A stretch of 41,228 bases of DNA from Chara braunii. Lineage: Eukaryota > Streptophyta > Charophyceae > Charales > Characeae. Below, in pieces: positions 20,876 through 31,645 of the stretch. Under the pieces are notes generated by a model. That model was not told the origin of the DNA. It saw only the letters and a program-made list of their open reading frames with translations, and ran no database searches. Location of the stretch: positions 806,555 through 847,782 of the forward strand of contig BFEA01000568.1 in NCBI GenBank assembly GCA_003427395.1, read 5' to 3'. How positions within the stretch are numbered: the stretch's first letter is position 1; every line of letters begins with the position of its first letter. The position numbers and the translations under genes are program-made.

Positions 20876-22800
20876 GATCCAAAAATTTGCCAGTTCTTTG
20901 CTGCACCCGACTTCCCCACGTTTGGAACAACGGGGACCCAATTCCAGAAGGGTTGCCTTTTGATGCTCCCCAAATCAGTGCCATAAGGGGGCAGGGAAAA
21001 GTGGAGCCACATATTGTTACTGTCTTTTATATTAGAGGAGGCCATAACATGCTTTTTCATCCAAGGGAAAAAGCAGAAAAACGGTTACCTTTTGACGTTC
21101 TTTGATATAATGTTGCGCTCAACTTTGAAAAGGGGTCCCGGGGTGATGTCCCACATGCGTGGATATTACGCTCTACACCATTGGCACCAAGGATCAACGG
21201 CCAGAAACACAGAATCCCAGTCGGTGAAGGCTTGCCCCTGAGGCAGAAGCTAAGAGAGAAAGAAAACACTGAATGAAGAGAGGGAATATGGAACCCTTCA
21301 CTGAACAGGTTCTTGGGGCTTTCAGCGCATAACATGGGAGTGGTCTGTATGGCAGCAATCTATGGCTGGTATCGCTGGCCAAAATCCATGGTCGCAAACA
21401 CCTAGCTTTGGCACATGGGAATAAGAAAAAAAGAAGGTTTTGGCACATGGAGATGGAGCCACACCTTCAGTCTACTGGATCCACCACGCCAGCAATGTTC
21501 GCTGGCAAATGACATCAGGCCACAGGATGACACAAGATTTCATTTTCTTAGGTCTTCTTCTGTTAATCGCACAGAAGCTTTCACAGAGATTGCATCCTTG
21601 TTGGGATGCAATCAAATTATGTTTCTCAGTAAGGACAGCCTCACAATACCACCATTCCACGACTGAGCGAAGCTGGATCGGCTACCAGATGCGTCCAGGG
21701 AAGTGCTAGTTTGGATATGCTCTAAGGCATCTGACATATTAGGGGCAGACTCCAGTGGTGGTGTTCACAAGTGGTTCACAGGGACCCGCACTTTTCAGCC
21801 CCAGGTTAACACCCCCAACACTGTTTTGGCCAGCCCTGAAAATCCTGAAAAATCTGGAAAAACTGAAAAGAGAGAATTTTGCATGAAAACACACTTTTGC
21901 TTTGGGGTCTTAGGGCCCTTTGATCCATGTTTTTACTTATTCTTGCCCTTCTGAAACATGAACCTGGTCATAAATGGTTTCATGGCGCAACATAAAAACA
22001 CTGCATGATCAAGATAAGAATAAATAAATCTGACTTACATGTGGCGGGTCGCCCACTGCTGTGGATACATCTCAAGGCCACCACCCTTCAAACCACAAGT
22101 ACTTTTCGCAGCCAATTTTCTACAACACGACAGTACTCGTGTCGCATCTGGCGGGATGCACAGGCTTGCTGTTTCGCTTGGAAAACATCCACGCTAAACA
22201 AGACGTGCATTTGACTCATTTTGTCTGGATAAATTTCAGGCGAACCGGCAGGCTGGTACATCCCGATTGGCTAGGCAAAGTACTGGTGGTTTAAAAAAAA
22301 AAAGAAAGAGTGCGGCAGCACTGGCTCCAGCCCTCATAATACATACACAGGACATTCAGGACTGCATCTGGCCATACTTGCACTTAGGGATTTCTTTTTT
22401 TGTTTCGTAAAACCGGCCCAGTGCATAAAGCTTCAATTTCAAAAGAACATACATGGAAGATACTGGGGCCATTTGCAGGGGATGCTTTGGGGTGGGCATT
22501 CCAAGGGACAACCCAGGGTAGCTGTTGGGACAATGCTGGCTGGAGCTGGGGCTCTGTAACCTTGTCGGGTGGCGGTGTGAGGCCTGGGAGAGCTCGACAG
22601 GGAATAAGACAGTGTTGGACAGTTTTAGAGAGTTTTGTTTGGGAGTCTAGGGGTTCTGAGCATTTGAAAAGAGGTCAGTAATCATTCATATTTTTTTAAC
22701 CTCTCCTTTAATTCTCTTGAATTTCTTCAAATAGTTCTGAGATTGATTCTCAGCTGAAGCTGGGTAATGGCCCCGGTATCTCAAATGACTTGTGTAACTC
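20876..22800. other. Unassigned DNA with a small perfect palindrome
   Basis: No gene is supported. Near 21587-21613 GATTGCATCC and GGATGCAATC form a 10-bp hairpin with a TTGTTG-like loop. Some phrases recur (TTGGCACATGG near 21409 and 21439). The rest carries no recognised motif. Confidence 0.5.
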
Positions 22801-22805
22801 TATAT

Positions 22806-22883
22806 GGGACGCTGGGCCCGGTTCCCAGCACGTGCTGCTCCCCACAAATAGACTGGAAAAAAAAGAAAAAAAAGAAAAAAAAA
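22806..22883 (+). mobile_element. Family-A retroposon, short copy
   Basis: TATATGGGACGCTGGGCCC, then GGTTCCCAGCACGTGCTGCTCC, ending in AAAAGAAAAAAAAG. The first hairpin here is GCTGGG/CCCAGC, a paired change relative to GCTGGA/TCCAGC in other copies. The element stops after the GCTCCCCAC block, so hairpin 3 is absent. Confidence 0.75.
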
Positions 22884-23189
22884 GATAGTGGGGCCATTAA
22901 CCGGCTTCAACTTTACCCCACCCATCCGACTGGAAAATGGGTCGAACGCCCCCTTAGTCAAGTCCTATTGCGAATATGGCCCATACATCGGGCGCATGCC
23001 CTTGTCGTAAACCTGCGGCAACTTCCGGGGCTTCGGCTCCAAAGCAAAATGACTGGCAGAGCCAGCGAAAAGGAGGCCACGCCGTTTTTTTTTTTTCTGG
23101 CATGCAGGGCTTTTTGAGAGTCAGAGGAAAGTGCCTCGATCATTTTTAATTTTTTTTCGTCTAAGTTCTAACTAAGCTGTATTATTTTC
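22884..23189. other. Unassigned spacer
   Basis: CTGGAAAATGGGTCGAACGCC near 22930-22952 resembles an eroded minus-strand family-A head, but the rest does not follow. Short T tracts are present near 23085 and 23150. No gene. Confidence 0.4.
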
Positions 23190-24240
23190 TTTTTTTTTCC
23201 ATAAAAAGCCCAGGTTGTTGTAGAGGCCAGATTCCCACCTATAGCGGGCGCTGTCTCATAGGAGCGCCGGAACTGGTAAGCTTCCCTAGGGAGCGCCCCC
23301 TGGTACTACTCCGACCACGCTGGAACTGACGGCTACCAGGGGAGGTTGTGATATCCTTGTGACGGTATCTCATTACGCCTATCCCTAGTCTGGCCCCCCA
23401 TCCAAGACTTCAAGGCTCCCATCTGTTCACATTCCAGCCATGCCTAAACCAGTAAGCTTCCCAGGGGACCATCCCAGGTTCTATTCCCACTCAATCAGCT
23501 GATGGGCACACTGGCGCCCAACGGAGGAACTGCCACCCTACCCATCCTCACGTCAAGTCTCCTAGTGTATCCCCTACAACTACTATCCCACCTCAATGAC
23601 CAGCACTCAGGACAATCACCCTCAGGATGATATTGACCGAACAGTAGTTACAGGCACCAGACTAGAGAGTAAGCCCACCCAGTCCTAGTGAAAGAGACTA
23701 GAGAGTAGGCCCACCCAGTCCTAGTGAAAGAGCAGTCATGCAGGCCTTGTTACCCGAGGACTTCAGCCACCAGGCACATTCAATATCTCTACCAGTCCCA
23801 CCGACGAACCAGGTCCCATGTAGGTATTACGTATGAGCTAGTGCGAACCCCCCGTGGCTTGTACAACCTAACCCATGAGAACCACTACCAAGGATCGGTC
23901 TCCCCCGCCCGAGAGTGTATATGGATGTATCCTACAGGACTCGATAATATGACTGTAAGTGGAAGTGAGATGCCCGAAGCCAAAACAGTTGTCATTGCAC
24001 TATGGGGCAAGATACAGTTTGCAATTGCAATTTGGGCACCCTACCTGGCCACAAAATTGGCTTGTAGACTTTTTATGTATGCCCGCTGGCAGCATATGCT
24101 ATTATCAAGTGACCATGTCATGTATGTATGTGCGGGAAACACAGAACCAGACTTGATATTGCGACCTATTGTGTGTGATTGTGACAGACTACTACATCTA
24201 CTAAGCAATATTACGGGCGGGAGTGATCAACAGTGAGACC
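23190..24240 (-). mobile_element. Family-C retroposon, long copy
   Basis: The T tract at 23190-23198 is the tail side. The minus-strand 3' end contains CCTCTACAACAACCTGGGCTT, matching 41190-41210 and 1280-1310. Further in, GTCCTGAGTGCTGGTCA, GACTTGACGTGAGGA, GTTCGGTCAA and GGCTGAAGTCCTCG match the plus-strand copy at 40880-41210. A 36-bp tandem duplication (23660-23695 and 23696-23731) is private to this copy. A 170-codon plus-strand frame here (23724-24236) has no recognised domain and runs antisense to the element. The upstream tRNA-like heads may be its promoter. Confidence 0.7.
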
Positions 24241-24369
24241 ATTAGCCAACAACCAGGACCGAGTCCCCAGACCCTTACAGGCAGGGTCTGTATTCATAAC
24301 CGTGTAACGGCCAGAGGACAGTGTGTACAGCCGTGCGTCGACAATGCCCGCCGGCAGAAATGCGCAAGG

Positions 24370-24455
24370 CTGTAATTGAGTTTTGAACACACAACCTTAT
24401 ACCACAATGCGCAATTCCAACCGGTGCCCTACCCACTGAGCTAATCGGCCGTATG
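24370..24455 (-). other. tRNA-like SINE head, proximal to family C
   Basis: The minus strand reads TTAGCTCAGTGGGTAGGGCA, a near-perfect RNA polymerase III box A, then TGTGTTCAAAACTC, a box-B-like T arm. Box-to-box spacing is about 53 nt against roughly 44 in an ordinary tRNA, and no clean acceptor stem or anticodon arm forms. It is therefore tRNA-derived, not a tRNA gene. It lies just upstream of the family-C body and points into it. Confidence 0.65.
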
Positions 24456-24734
24456 CACCTTTCACTACCTACCTACCACTACTCCTAGGGCTATACAGGG
24501 GACTCCTGCAAGCATAGCTACCTTTCAATGAAGGGATTGCATGCTGCCGACTGTCACGAGACTCCCATCCCACCACTCAGCCTAAGTTAGGGAGTATGGG
24601 GGGGAAGTCCCAGTGGCGGCCTGGCTAATACAACGCACTCACACACACACTCACTCCCGTGTTGGCTAAAGACCCTACCGATGCAGACTAGGGCAAGCAA
24701 GCTGACTGTCACATCTGGTTGGCAACAAGCGCAC

Positions 24735-24806
24735 CCCAGGCATTCAGTGAGGATTGAACCCATGACCTCCTGAATGCCACTTGTGTGGCCAACCAACTGA
24801 GCAGGG
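24735..24806 (-). other. tRNA-like SINE head, distal
   Basis: The minus strand reads CTGCTCAGTTGGTTGGC (box A) and, at normal tRNA spacing, GGGTTCAATCCTC (box B). The D-arm and acceptor do not pair properly, so it is a tRNA-related promoter head. It is about 345 bp upstream of a second such head in the same direction. A CACACACACTCACTC tract lies between them. Confidence 0.65.
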
Positions 24807-25382
24807 GATTGGGAAATCAGCTGGGCGATGAATAAATGACAGAGAGTGCATCTGCACAAAAAAAGACGTGGGCAAGCCCGCTTTGGGGTTCTTCAGGGTA
24901 GGCGGCTGTCTATTGCGCAAGGCATGAAGCATGCTTTTTTTTTTGGCAAAGGCAAAAAGATCTTGATGGCAAACCAGGTACCATGGCAATCGTTCGCCAT
25001 GGAATCGCTGATGGTCCAAAGTTTTTGATATTGCCCTTGGCCCAAAGTGGGGTCCCTATGGAAATTGACTCAAGATTCTCCCCATGGTACACTGGAACTT
25101 GGCATCAGGCCATGTCCCCTGCTGCAACACACAAGGTTGGACCCAAAGTGACGTGACGAGGGGTGTGCACATTTTTCTCTTCTTTTCAAAGCACCTCGAC
25201 ATCCTGTGACGTGTGCTCTTCTCCTTTTGTTGCCCCCTATATTCCCAATATTCCCCTGTAGGTACAACGCCTGTGCTCTTCTATCTCTCTCCTTTACTTG
25301 GCGTTGACTTTCTTTTATCTTCCTTTGCTTAGCTGCATGGCCTCCTGATATCGCTCAAGTCTTGATCACACTCTTAACCTCA
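24807..25382. other. Unassigned DNA
   Basis: No gene is supported. CCATGG occurs several times (24979-25086). The stretch ends at the T tract of a family-B retroposon. Confidence 0.5.
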
Positions 25383-25518
25383 TTTTTTTTAATTTTTTTT
25401 TTGAAACGGGTCCAGTGCCCAAGGCTGAAAATACCAGTAAGAAGATTGAGGTCGGGGTCCTCACAGTCTACCCGGAGTGACCGAACCGAACTTGCTGAGA
25501 ACCGGGCTCAGCGTCCCT
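25383..25518 (-). mobile_element. Family-B hairpin retroposon
   Basis: The minus strand begins GGGACGCTGAGCCC with a perfect GCTGAG/CTCAGC hairpin, then TTCGGTTCGGTCACTCC, GACTGTGAGGACCCC and CCTCAATCTT, ending GGACCCGTTTC with a poly(A) tail (the T tract 25383-25402). It matches 5324-5440 over its full body. An ATG/ATC microsatellite touches its 5' end, as it nearly does at 5310-5320. Confidence 0.85.
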
Positions 25519-25521
25519 CAT

Positions 25522-25557
<36 letters not shown>

Positions 25558-25615
25558 TTCTGCTGATTCTATGTAAGCCGTGAGATCATCATACTAATGA
25601 TGATGATGGTGAGTA
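25519..25615. repeat. (ATG)n microsatellite
   Basis: ATGATG repeats run from about 25521 to 25555, with a shorter run near 25590-25612. They lie between a family-B copy and LINE-B. Confidence 0.95.
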
Positions 25616-25639
25616 TTTAAAAAATATAGACGACTATAC

Positions 25640-27733
25640 TGTATCAGCAATTCTGCCGCCAAAAAAGAATGATGAATGGATAACCAGCACAGCGCTGGAA
25701 AAAATGCAAAAATGGAAAAACAAAAACACATCCATCTTTGGGAGGGCTCTGATCATCAACAATGAAGTGTTGGCAGCAATCTCGTATAAGCCAGCCCTCT
25801 GGCACCTCAGCAAAAAAGAAACTAAAGACCTCAAAAAACAACTTGCGGCCTTCCTCTGGAGGGGGGACTCAGACCTACAACACGTGATAAGCCGACTGAC
25901 TTGGGATACGTTGACCCAGACTAAAACAAAGGGCGGGATGGGTTTGTTGGATCTCTCACTACAGGTAACAGCATTGGCAATCCAATGGATCAAAAGACTA
26001 CTCCGGGGAAAGCCCTCCCCTGGGAGAATCTGGCCAAGGAACAGATCCATAGGCTGGCCCTAAAACCTACACCGGGGGTAGATCCGCTGACCTGGATTGA
26101 GGACCGTTACTGGTCAATCCCCATAGCAAACTCACACTCGGAAGAGGAAGGGGATAGAGGAGCAGTAAGGCAGGACCTAACAAAGGATAAATTATGGGTT
26201 AACCTAATCAAGGATTGGAGAAGGCTACCGCTTCCGAACAAACCCGCCCCAGAACGAACGGAAGAAGTCCTACGACAGCCCCTAATCGGGAATAGAGATA
26301 TTATCGATCAACAAGGCCGGGTTTTTAACAGCTCGGACCCCCAATGGTCCACGCGGGTCAGAAACGGCGTCCTCCGAGTAGGGGATATATGGGACAAAGA
26401 TACCTAGGATTGGAAAACCACCCAACAATTGAGGCCTCATCTGCGACATGCCCGCAATTTAGCAAATAGGCTGCAGCAATTGATTTTCTTTATTCCTTTA
26501 GCCTGGGTGGTGATCCTGAGAAAAGGACAAGACTTGCAGGAGCAAGACTGGGTGGCAGTCACAATGGAGGACTCACCTCTTGGAATAGGGTGCGTTGTAG
26601 AGGCGAGAAAAGAAGGTGCCATGGTAAACTTGTTCGAAAGAAAGGAGGACGACACTTTGGTCAGATACCACCCAGACTCAGTTCAATGACGTGAGAATGT
26701 CAACCTATACCGTATACGTGTACTGCAAACACACAAGGGAGGAAGAACAGAATGACAAGTCTATCGCCCAGAAGTCCCCCTATCCACTTTGGCCCTAGAC
26801 CCGCTTGAATGGCAATAGGTGAGAAGCCGGACAGGGCAAAATATACAATTTTCTCGCCTGACGGTAAAAAATACTTACAGGATGATTAGACCAAGAGTGG
26901 ATGCCAGGACAGTGGTGAAGGAAAGGTGGAAGAGACACTTAAACCTAGGAGACGATCAGATAAAAAGGATTACATGGTTCAAAGGAACAAAGGAAAGACC
27001 GGTCAAATTCGCCGCTCTGCAATGGCAGATAGTTCATAGATGTCTTCTCACCAACAACTGGATAATTGACAGAACCAATCTGGAACAGAAAAGGGAGGCC
27101 CTCCCATAGTGTAAGTTCTGCCTGGCGAGATTTCCGAGCCGCAAAATTTGTGAAACAATTGAACACATCTTTCTCCAGTGCCCAGGGGCGATTCTAACAT
27201 GGCGCTAGTGGGACCGCATCTGGTCTCAACTCAAAACTGGGGAGGAATGACCATGGAAATGAGAATCAATTTGACTAGGAGAATGGAGTAGGTCACTTGC
27301 CTCCAACTACGCCACAAACCTATTTGCTATCGCCATGAAAGTCGTGGTATGGATGCTATGGACAAGGAGATGTGTGTTTGACCAAGACGGGGCCAAGATG
27401 GTAGAAGGGGAAGTAGGAGAGACAGTCAGACACTTCATAGAAACAAAAATAAGGGTGCAATGGAATAATGCGCATGAAAAGATAACTCATTTAACACAGA
27501 AGGCAGATATTACAAAAGTAATCAACAAATTTTCTGCAGATTGGCTGGGAGGGGAAAAGAGAGGCAGGTTGACACACATCGCTTGTCACGGGGATAAAGA
27601 GGATGAAAGGGGTGACAACGGGTTCTCCAAAAACAACAAGCTTCAGTTCCACAAATGGATGCAAATCAATCCGGAAATCCCAATGAGGAATCCGACGGAT
27701 TTTCCTTATATGTTCCCCCCTGCACATCAATAG
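25640..27733 (+). pseudogene. LINE-B: 5'-truncated LINE ORF2, thumb to C terminus
   Basis: Plus-strand landmarks: INNEVLAAISYKPALWHL and LAAFLWRGD (25750-25870), VLRQPLIGN (26270-26290), WVVILRKGQDLQEQDWVAV (26505-26565), NLYRIRVL (26705), LALDPLEWQ (26790-26815), RLTVKNTYRMIRP (26855-26895), then the zinc block with CKFC and TIEHIFLQCPG (27110-27190) and a C-terminal RNPTDFPYMFPPAHQ ending at 27733. RT and endonuclease are absent. One frameshift lies near 26000-26060. Stops replace Trp at 26753, 26816, 27107, 27206, 27248 and 27260 when compared with LINE-A. The frame is otherwise open for long stretches, so decay is dominated by TGG to TGA/TAG changes. The foldback element begins immediately after the stop. 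Confidence 0.85.
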
Positions 27734-27738
27734 TAGAA

Positions 27739-29098
27739 TTGCGAGAGATGGTTAACAACACACACTATTTACAGGCCACTTTCAGCCGCTTCAGATCCCC
27801 ACAAAATGGTTGGATGGGGGTACTCGAAACCCCTTTCAGAAGCTTCAGCCACTTCAGCGGTTTCAGGTCCCCACCTGAAATTCCTGAAATGACCTGAAGT
27901 GGCTGAAGTTTTTGAAAGGGGTTTCAGGTACCCCCATCCAAATAGTTGGATAGGGGTACCCGGAACCCCTTTCAAAAGCTTCAGCCACTTCAGCGGTTTC
28001 AAATCCCCTCCTGAAATTCCTGAAATAACCTGAAGTGGCTGAAGCTTCTTAAAGGGGTTTCAGGTACCCCCATTCAAATAGTTGGATGGGGGTACCCGAA
28101 ACCCCTTTCAGAAGCTTCAATCACTTCAGCGGGTTCAGGTCCCCACATGAAATCCCTGAAATGACCTGAAATGGCTGAAGCTTCTGAAAGGGGTTTCAGG
28201 TACCCCCATCCAAATGGTTGGATGGGGGTACCCGAAACCCCTTTCAGAAGTTTCAGCCACTTCAATGGTTTCAGGTCCCCACCTGAGATTCCTGAAATGA
28301 CTTGAAGTGGTTGAAGCTTCTGAAAGGGGTTTCAGGTACCCCCATCGAAATGGTTGGATGGGCGTACCCAAAACCCCTTTCAGAAGCTTCGGCCACTTCA
28401 GCGGTTTCAGGTCCCCACCTGAAATTCGTGAAATGATCTGAAGTGGCTGAAGTTTGTGAAAGGGGTTTCAGGTACCCCCATCCAAATGGTTGGATGGGGA
28501 TACCCAAAACCCCTTTCAGAAGCTTCAACCACTTCAGCGGTTTCAGGTACCCCCATCCAAATGGTTGGATGGGGGTACCCAAAACCCCTTTCAGAAGCTT
28601 CAGCCACTTCAGCGGTTTCAGGTCCCCACCTGAAATTCCTGAAATGACCTGAAGTGGCTGAAGCTTCTGAAAGGGGTTTCAGGTACCTCCATCCAAATGG
28701 TTGGATAGGGGTACCCGAAACCCCTTTCAGAAGTTTTAGCCACTTCAGCGGTTTTAGGTCCCCACCTGAAATTTTTCTGAAATGACCTGAAGTGGTTGAA
28801 CCTTCTGAAAGGGGTTTCAGGTACCCCAATTCAAATGGTTGGATGAGGGTACCCGAAACCCCTTTCAGAAGCTTCAGCCACTTGAGCGGTTTCAGGTCCC
28901 CACTTGAAATTTATGAAATGACCTGAAATGGCTGAAAAAACAGGTAGGGAAAAAAAAAAAACCCATAAAACTTGTCCTCCAAACCACCCGAAACTTCTGA
29001 AAATGACCTGAAGTGCCTTCAGGCCATTTCAGCGGTTTCAGACCACTTCAGAATCTTTCATTCTGAAATTTCAGGTCGCCGTTAACCATTTGTGAGAA
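27739..29098. mobile_element. Foldback transposon built of 136-bp palindromic units
   Basis: The element is bounded by ATGGTTAAC (27748-27756) and GTTAACCAT (29081-29089), which are exact inverted repeats. The adjacent 9 bp are TTGCGAGAG (left) and TTGTGAGAA (right), a probable target-site duplication with two differences. Inside, GGTTGGATGG-type unit starts fall at 27808, 27944, 28080, 28216, 28352, 28488, 28563, 28699 and 28837: spacing 136 bp, apart from one 75-bp unit and one of 138 bp. No transposase is present, so it is non-autonomous. A 9-bp duplication is typical of Mutator-like elements, but the superfamily is an inference. Confidence 0.8.
27808..28975. repeat. Tandem array of about nine palindromic units, 136-bp period
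   Basis: Each unit is itself an inverted repeat: GGGGGTACCCGAAACCCC, CAGAAGCTTCAGCCACTTCAG and TTTCAGGT read one way, then ACCTGAAA, CTGAAGTGGCTGAAGCTTCTG and GGGGTTTCAGGTACCCCC on return. Open frames on both strands (WMGVPETPFRSF-like and GYLKPLSEAS-like) are by-products of the repeat and should not be read as genes. Confidence 0.9.
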
Positions 29099-29304
29099 TT
29101 GCAGTGGTATGGGCAGGAGTAAGAAGCTCATACAGCAGTGGTCATCATTAGTCCCTGCATCTTCAACAACAAACTTTCGCCAACACAGTCGTTCTATAGC
29201 ACCCAAATTTCAGGATCAATAAACACAGGATGTTGTGGCTATATCAATGTCTCAAATATCTCACAATCTCTGTGACTTTCATGTCATTTTATAAGCAATG
29301 GTAT
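29099..29304. other. Short unassigned spacer
   Basis: No gene or repeat is recognised. It begins at the right flank of the foldback element. Confidence 0.5.
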
Positions 29305-29332
29305 AGGACGCAGGACCTGGTTCCCAACAAAA
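29305..29332 (+). mobile_element. Family-A head fragment
   Basis: TATAGGACGCAGGACCTGGTTCCC resembles the family-A 5' head with several substitutions. No body or tail follows, so it is a fragment at best. Confidence 0.35.
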
Positions 29333-29555
29333 TAACTTGTGTGTTGTACTCAGTGTTTTCAACCAAGAGGGAGGGAGAACTAGTTCTTCAATAGTAGACA
29401 TCTGGCGCCTGAAAATAGGGCGAAGATGTTTTTTTCCTCTTTTTAAAGACATGTACAGTCAATCCTCTGGATGCCAGAGTAATCAATGTTGGCAGGTTCT
29501 CAGTCAACTTCTCTGTCACTGTCTTTATTCATTCTATATTTTGAATTCTGTATAT

Positions 29556-29694
29556 AGGACGCTAGACCCGTTTTCCAGCAGGTGACGTTCCCCGCCAATA
29601 GATGGAGCCTATCCCCGGGTGCTAGTGGTGCCTGATTTCAAATCAGCATCACAAGCACTACAGGGGATGCCTTTCCAAAAAAAAAAAAAAAAAA
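29556..29694 (+). mobile_element. Family-A hairpin retroposon, near-complete copy
   Basis: It begins TATAGGACGCTAGACCC with TTTTCCAGCAGGTG (first hairpin with one mismatch), GTTCCCCGCCAATAGATGG, then a third hairpin GTGCTAGTGGTG pairing with CATCACAAGCAC, and an A tract at 29677-29694. TCATTCT occurs at 29529 and again right after the tail (29695), a possible but displaced target duplication. Confidence 0.75.
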
Positions 29695-29705
29695 TCATTC
29701 TGGCC

Positions 29706-30165
29706 ACTTAATCCTAAAACAACTCCTAGCCCTCCCGGTACCAGGACATTACATCTCAGAGACAATGTCATCCTAACCAATGCCAACCACATTACATCTC
29801 AGAGACAATGTCATCTTAACCAACGTCAACCATAGCTGACATGTTCTCGCCACCTAGACTATCCCCGAACCCATAGGTTGTCAAGGCAGCCCCCCGCGGT
29901 TCGACACTAGATTGCCTTCCTCCCTCAGCATACCCCAAATCTTTCTACAAGGCCTCACTCCTGCCATTTGCAGGTTAAAGGGCAAGCCCCCCAACTCCCA
30001 CCAACGTCGTTCTGGCATCGGCAAATCAGGGGCACTGAACAAAGCAACTCTGCGGATATCAATTCAGATTCGGCTATCTCTGAAATCCTATAACCCGAAT
30101 AAGGAAGAAGGTCAGATGCTGCCAATAATTACAGAACACCAGAAAGCTTGATATAACATGATTGA
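29706..30165 (-). repeat. Family-D repeat, copy 3, inverted and without microsatellite
   Basis: The reverse complement carries the same ordered blocks as 4284-4735, including CCAGAACGACG and GAGATCTGG-like segments, through to CACCAGAAAGCTTGATATAAC. A private 43-bp direct duplication (ACATTACATCTCAGAGACAA starting at 29746 and 29789) is present. The (ATC)n border found in copies 1 and 2 is missing. Confidence 0.75.
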
Positions 30166-30630
30166 AAACTATGGAATTCTGAAGCACCTATTTTGTAGAT
30201 TAATCTCCCCCCTCCCCTCCTTCCCACCCTATCCCAACGCTGCCTCCATCGAAACGGATTACCCAGATTGCAGACATCCCATCTCAGCCCCAACTTTGGA
30301 CAGTCCCACATTCCCCCAATTTATCCCACAAAGGCATACAGTTCCCTCGAAAAGTATGCCTCTACCGGGAGTTCACCCACCTTTTACCCTAATCTGCCCC
30401 TGTTGGGATATGTACCCCACACCAACCCCATAGAAGGGCAATCCACTAAATCTGCTCACACCCCCTCCAGGACTTCACCTTCCACCTTGTGTCGCCCCTG
30501 CAGAGTGGAGCTCTCCCTTGTTCACTCCACCTTCCATACATTAGAAAAAACGTCAATGCTCAAAGAGAAGAATATAGGTACCAGGAAAAGGTATTCGAAC
30601 CAAAGTTTGAAGACTAGTTTTTTACTAAAG

Positions 30631-30838
30631 AATTGGATAAGAGTCAGCTTATGGATGCAAAAGCAACGAAAATAAAAACATGGAAAGTGAACATGTAGAC
30701 TGGAGAAATTTTGCAGACCGTTTTTTTGTAATAAAATTGGATAAAAGTCCACTTATGAAAGCAAATGCAGCAAAAATAAAAACATGGAAAGTGGAAATGC
30801 AAATTGGACATTCATAAATTTGAAATGTAGGAATTTAG
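30631..30838. repeat. 104-bp tandem duplication
   Basis: AATTGGATAA and ATAAAAACATGGAAAGT recur exactly 104 bp apart (30631 and 30735; 30672 and 30776), with the intervening sequence similar but diverged. Confidence 0.8.
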
Positions 30839-31482
30839 GTATTAAGAAATACCAATCAGCTTAGTTTTAGGAGTTGAGAATAACGATGATTCTGGAATAT
30901 TTGTTAATATTATTTAGAAATTTAGAAATTTAATATGGATATTTAATTATGATATTATTTTAGTTGAAAGAGTAGATTGGTTATTAGGATGATGATATGT
31001 ATGATGATTGGATGTTGATTAATTAGTTTAAAAGGATACTTAGAAGAATAGTACTGCGAGGTCAATCATCCAGCCTAGATTGCTTGATGTAGTAAGAAGT
31101 TTATGACTCACCTTTGAAGAGAGACTCGCATGGAATCTTCCCTCCCCCATCCTCCCCCCTCTCTCCCTACACTCTTTATCCCTTATACCCCAAACTTTCC
31201 TCCCATTGTCCCCCTCCTTCCTCCCCTTCCACTTTTGCACCTTGCCCCTTCCCCCCTTCCTCCTTCGCCACTAACTACATTTGTTGTCCCGTTGTCCCTC
31301 CTTCACTGGAAGTCACTTGTAGAAACTCAAATAATCAGCAATTAGCAAGCGAGAACAAATAGCGAGAGACAACACAAGATAGAAGAGGAACGGGATAGGA
31401 GATCGGTGAGAAGAAAGTGAAAGGTGAAGAGAAGGAGAGCGATATAGAAAGAGAAACTTTCAAAATCACTTACCTTTGGAAT

Positions 31483-31645
31483 ATGAAGTTGATAATGGTG
31501 ATGATGAAGATGATGATTATTTGACTGACACTAGTGATGATGATGATGAATATAAGATAGACACTAGCGAGGATTATGATGATTATTAGAATGACACTAG
31601 CGATGATAATGATGACGAAGACAATGCAGATGAAACCAATCCTTA
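31483..31645 (+). repeat. 33-bp acidic-coding minisatellite
   Basis: GACACTAG(T/C)GA occurs at 31527, 31560 and 31593, a 33-bp (11-codon) period. In one plus-strand frame it reads as an acidic repeat (DTSDDDDEYKI, then DTSEDYDDY, then DTSDDNDDEDN) with one TAG in the second unit, ending in TAA. It could be a remnant of an acidic low-complexity protein or simply an expanded GAT repeat. I see no start, splice signal or neighbouring domain. Confidence 0.6.

Noticed and set aside
22885-22955. Additional minus-strand family-A copy
   Set aside because: Only about 20 bp of the head is similar and there is no following GCTCCCCACC block or A tail, so it is too weak to annotate.
23724-24236. 170-codon plus-strand gene
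   Set aside because: It lies antisense to the family-C retroposon, has no recognised domain and includes the private 36-bp duplication at its edge.
24370-24806. Genuine tRNA genes on the minus strand
   Set aside because: Box A and box B are good, but neither stretch closes a full cloverleaf with an acceptor stem and a 7-nt anticodon loop. They are tRNA-derived heads.
27769-28829. Overlapping frames on both strands with a recurring GVPETPFRSF or GYLKPLSEAS pattern
   Set aside because: They follow the 136-bp palindromic unit. Since 136 is not a multiple of three, the repeat would change frame at each unit, so the frames are side effects.
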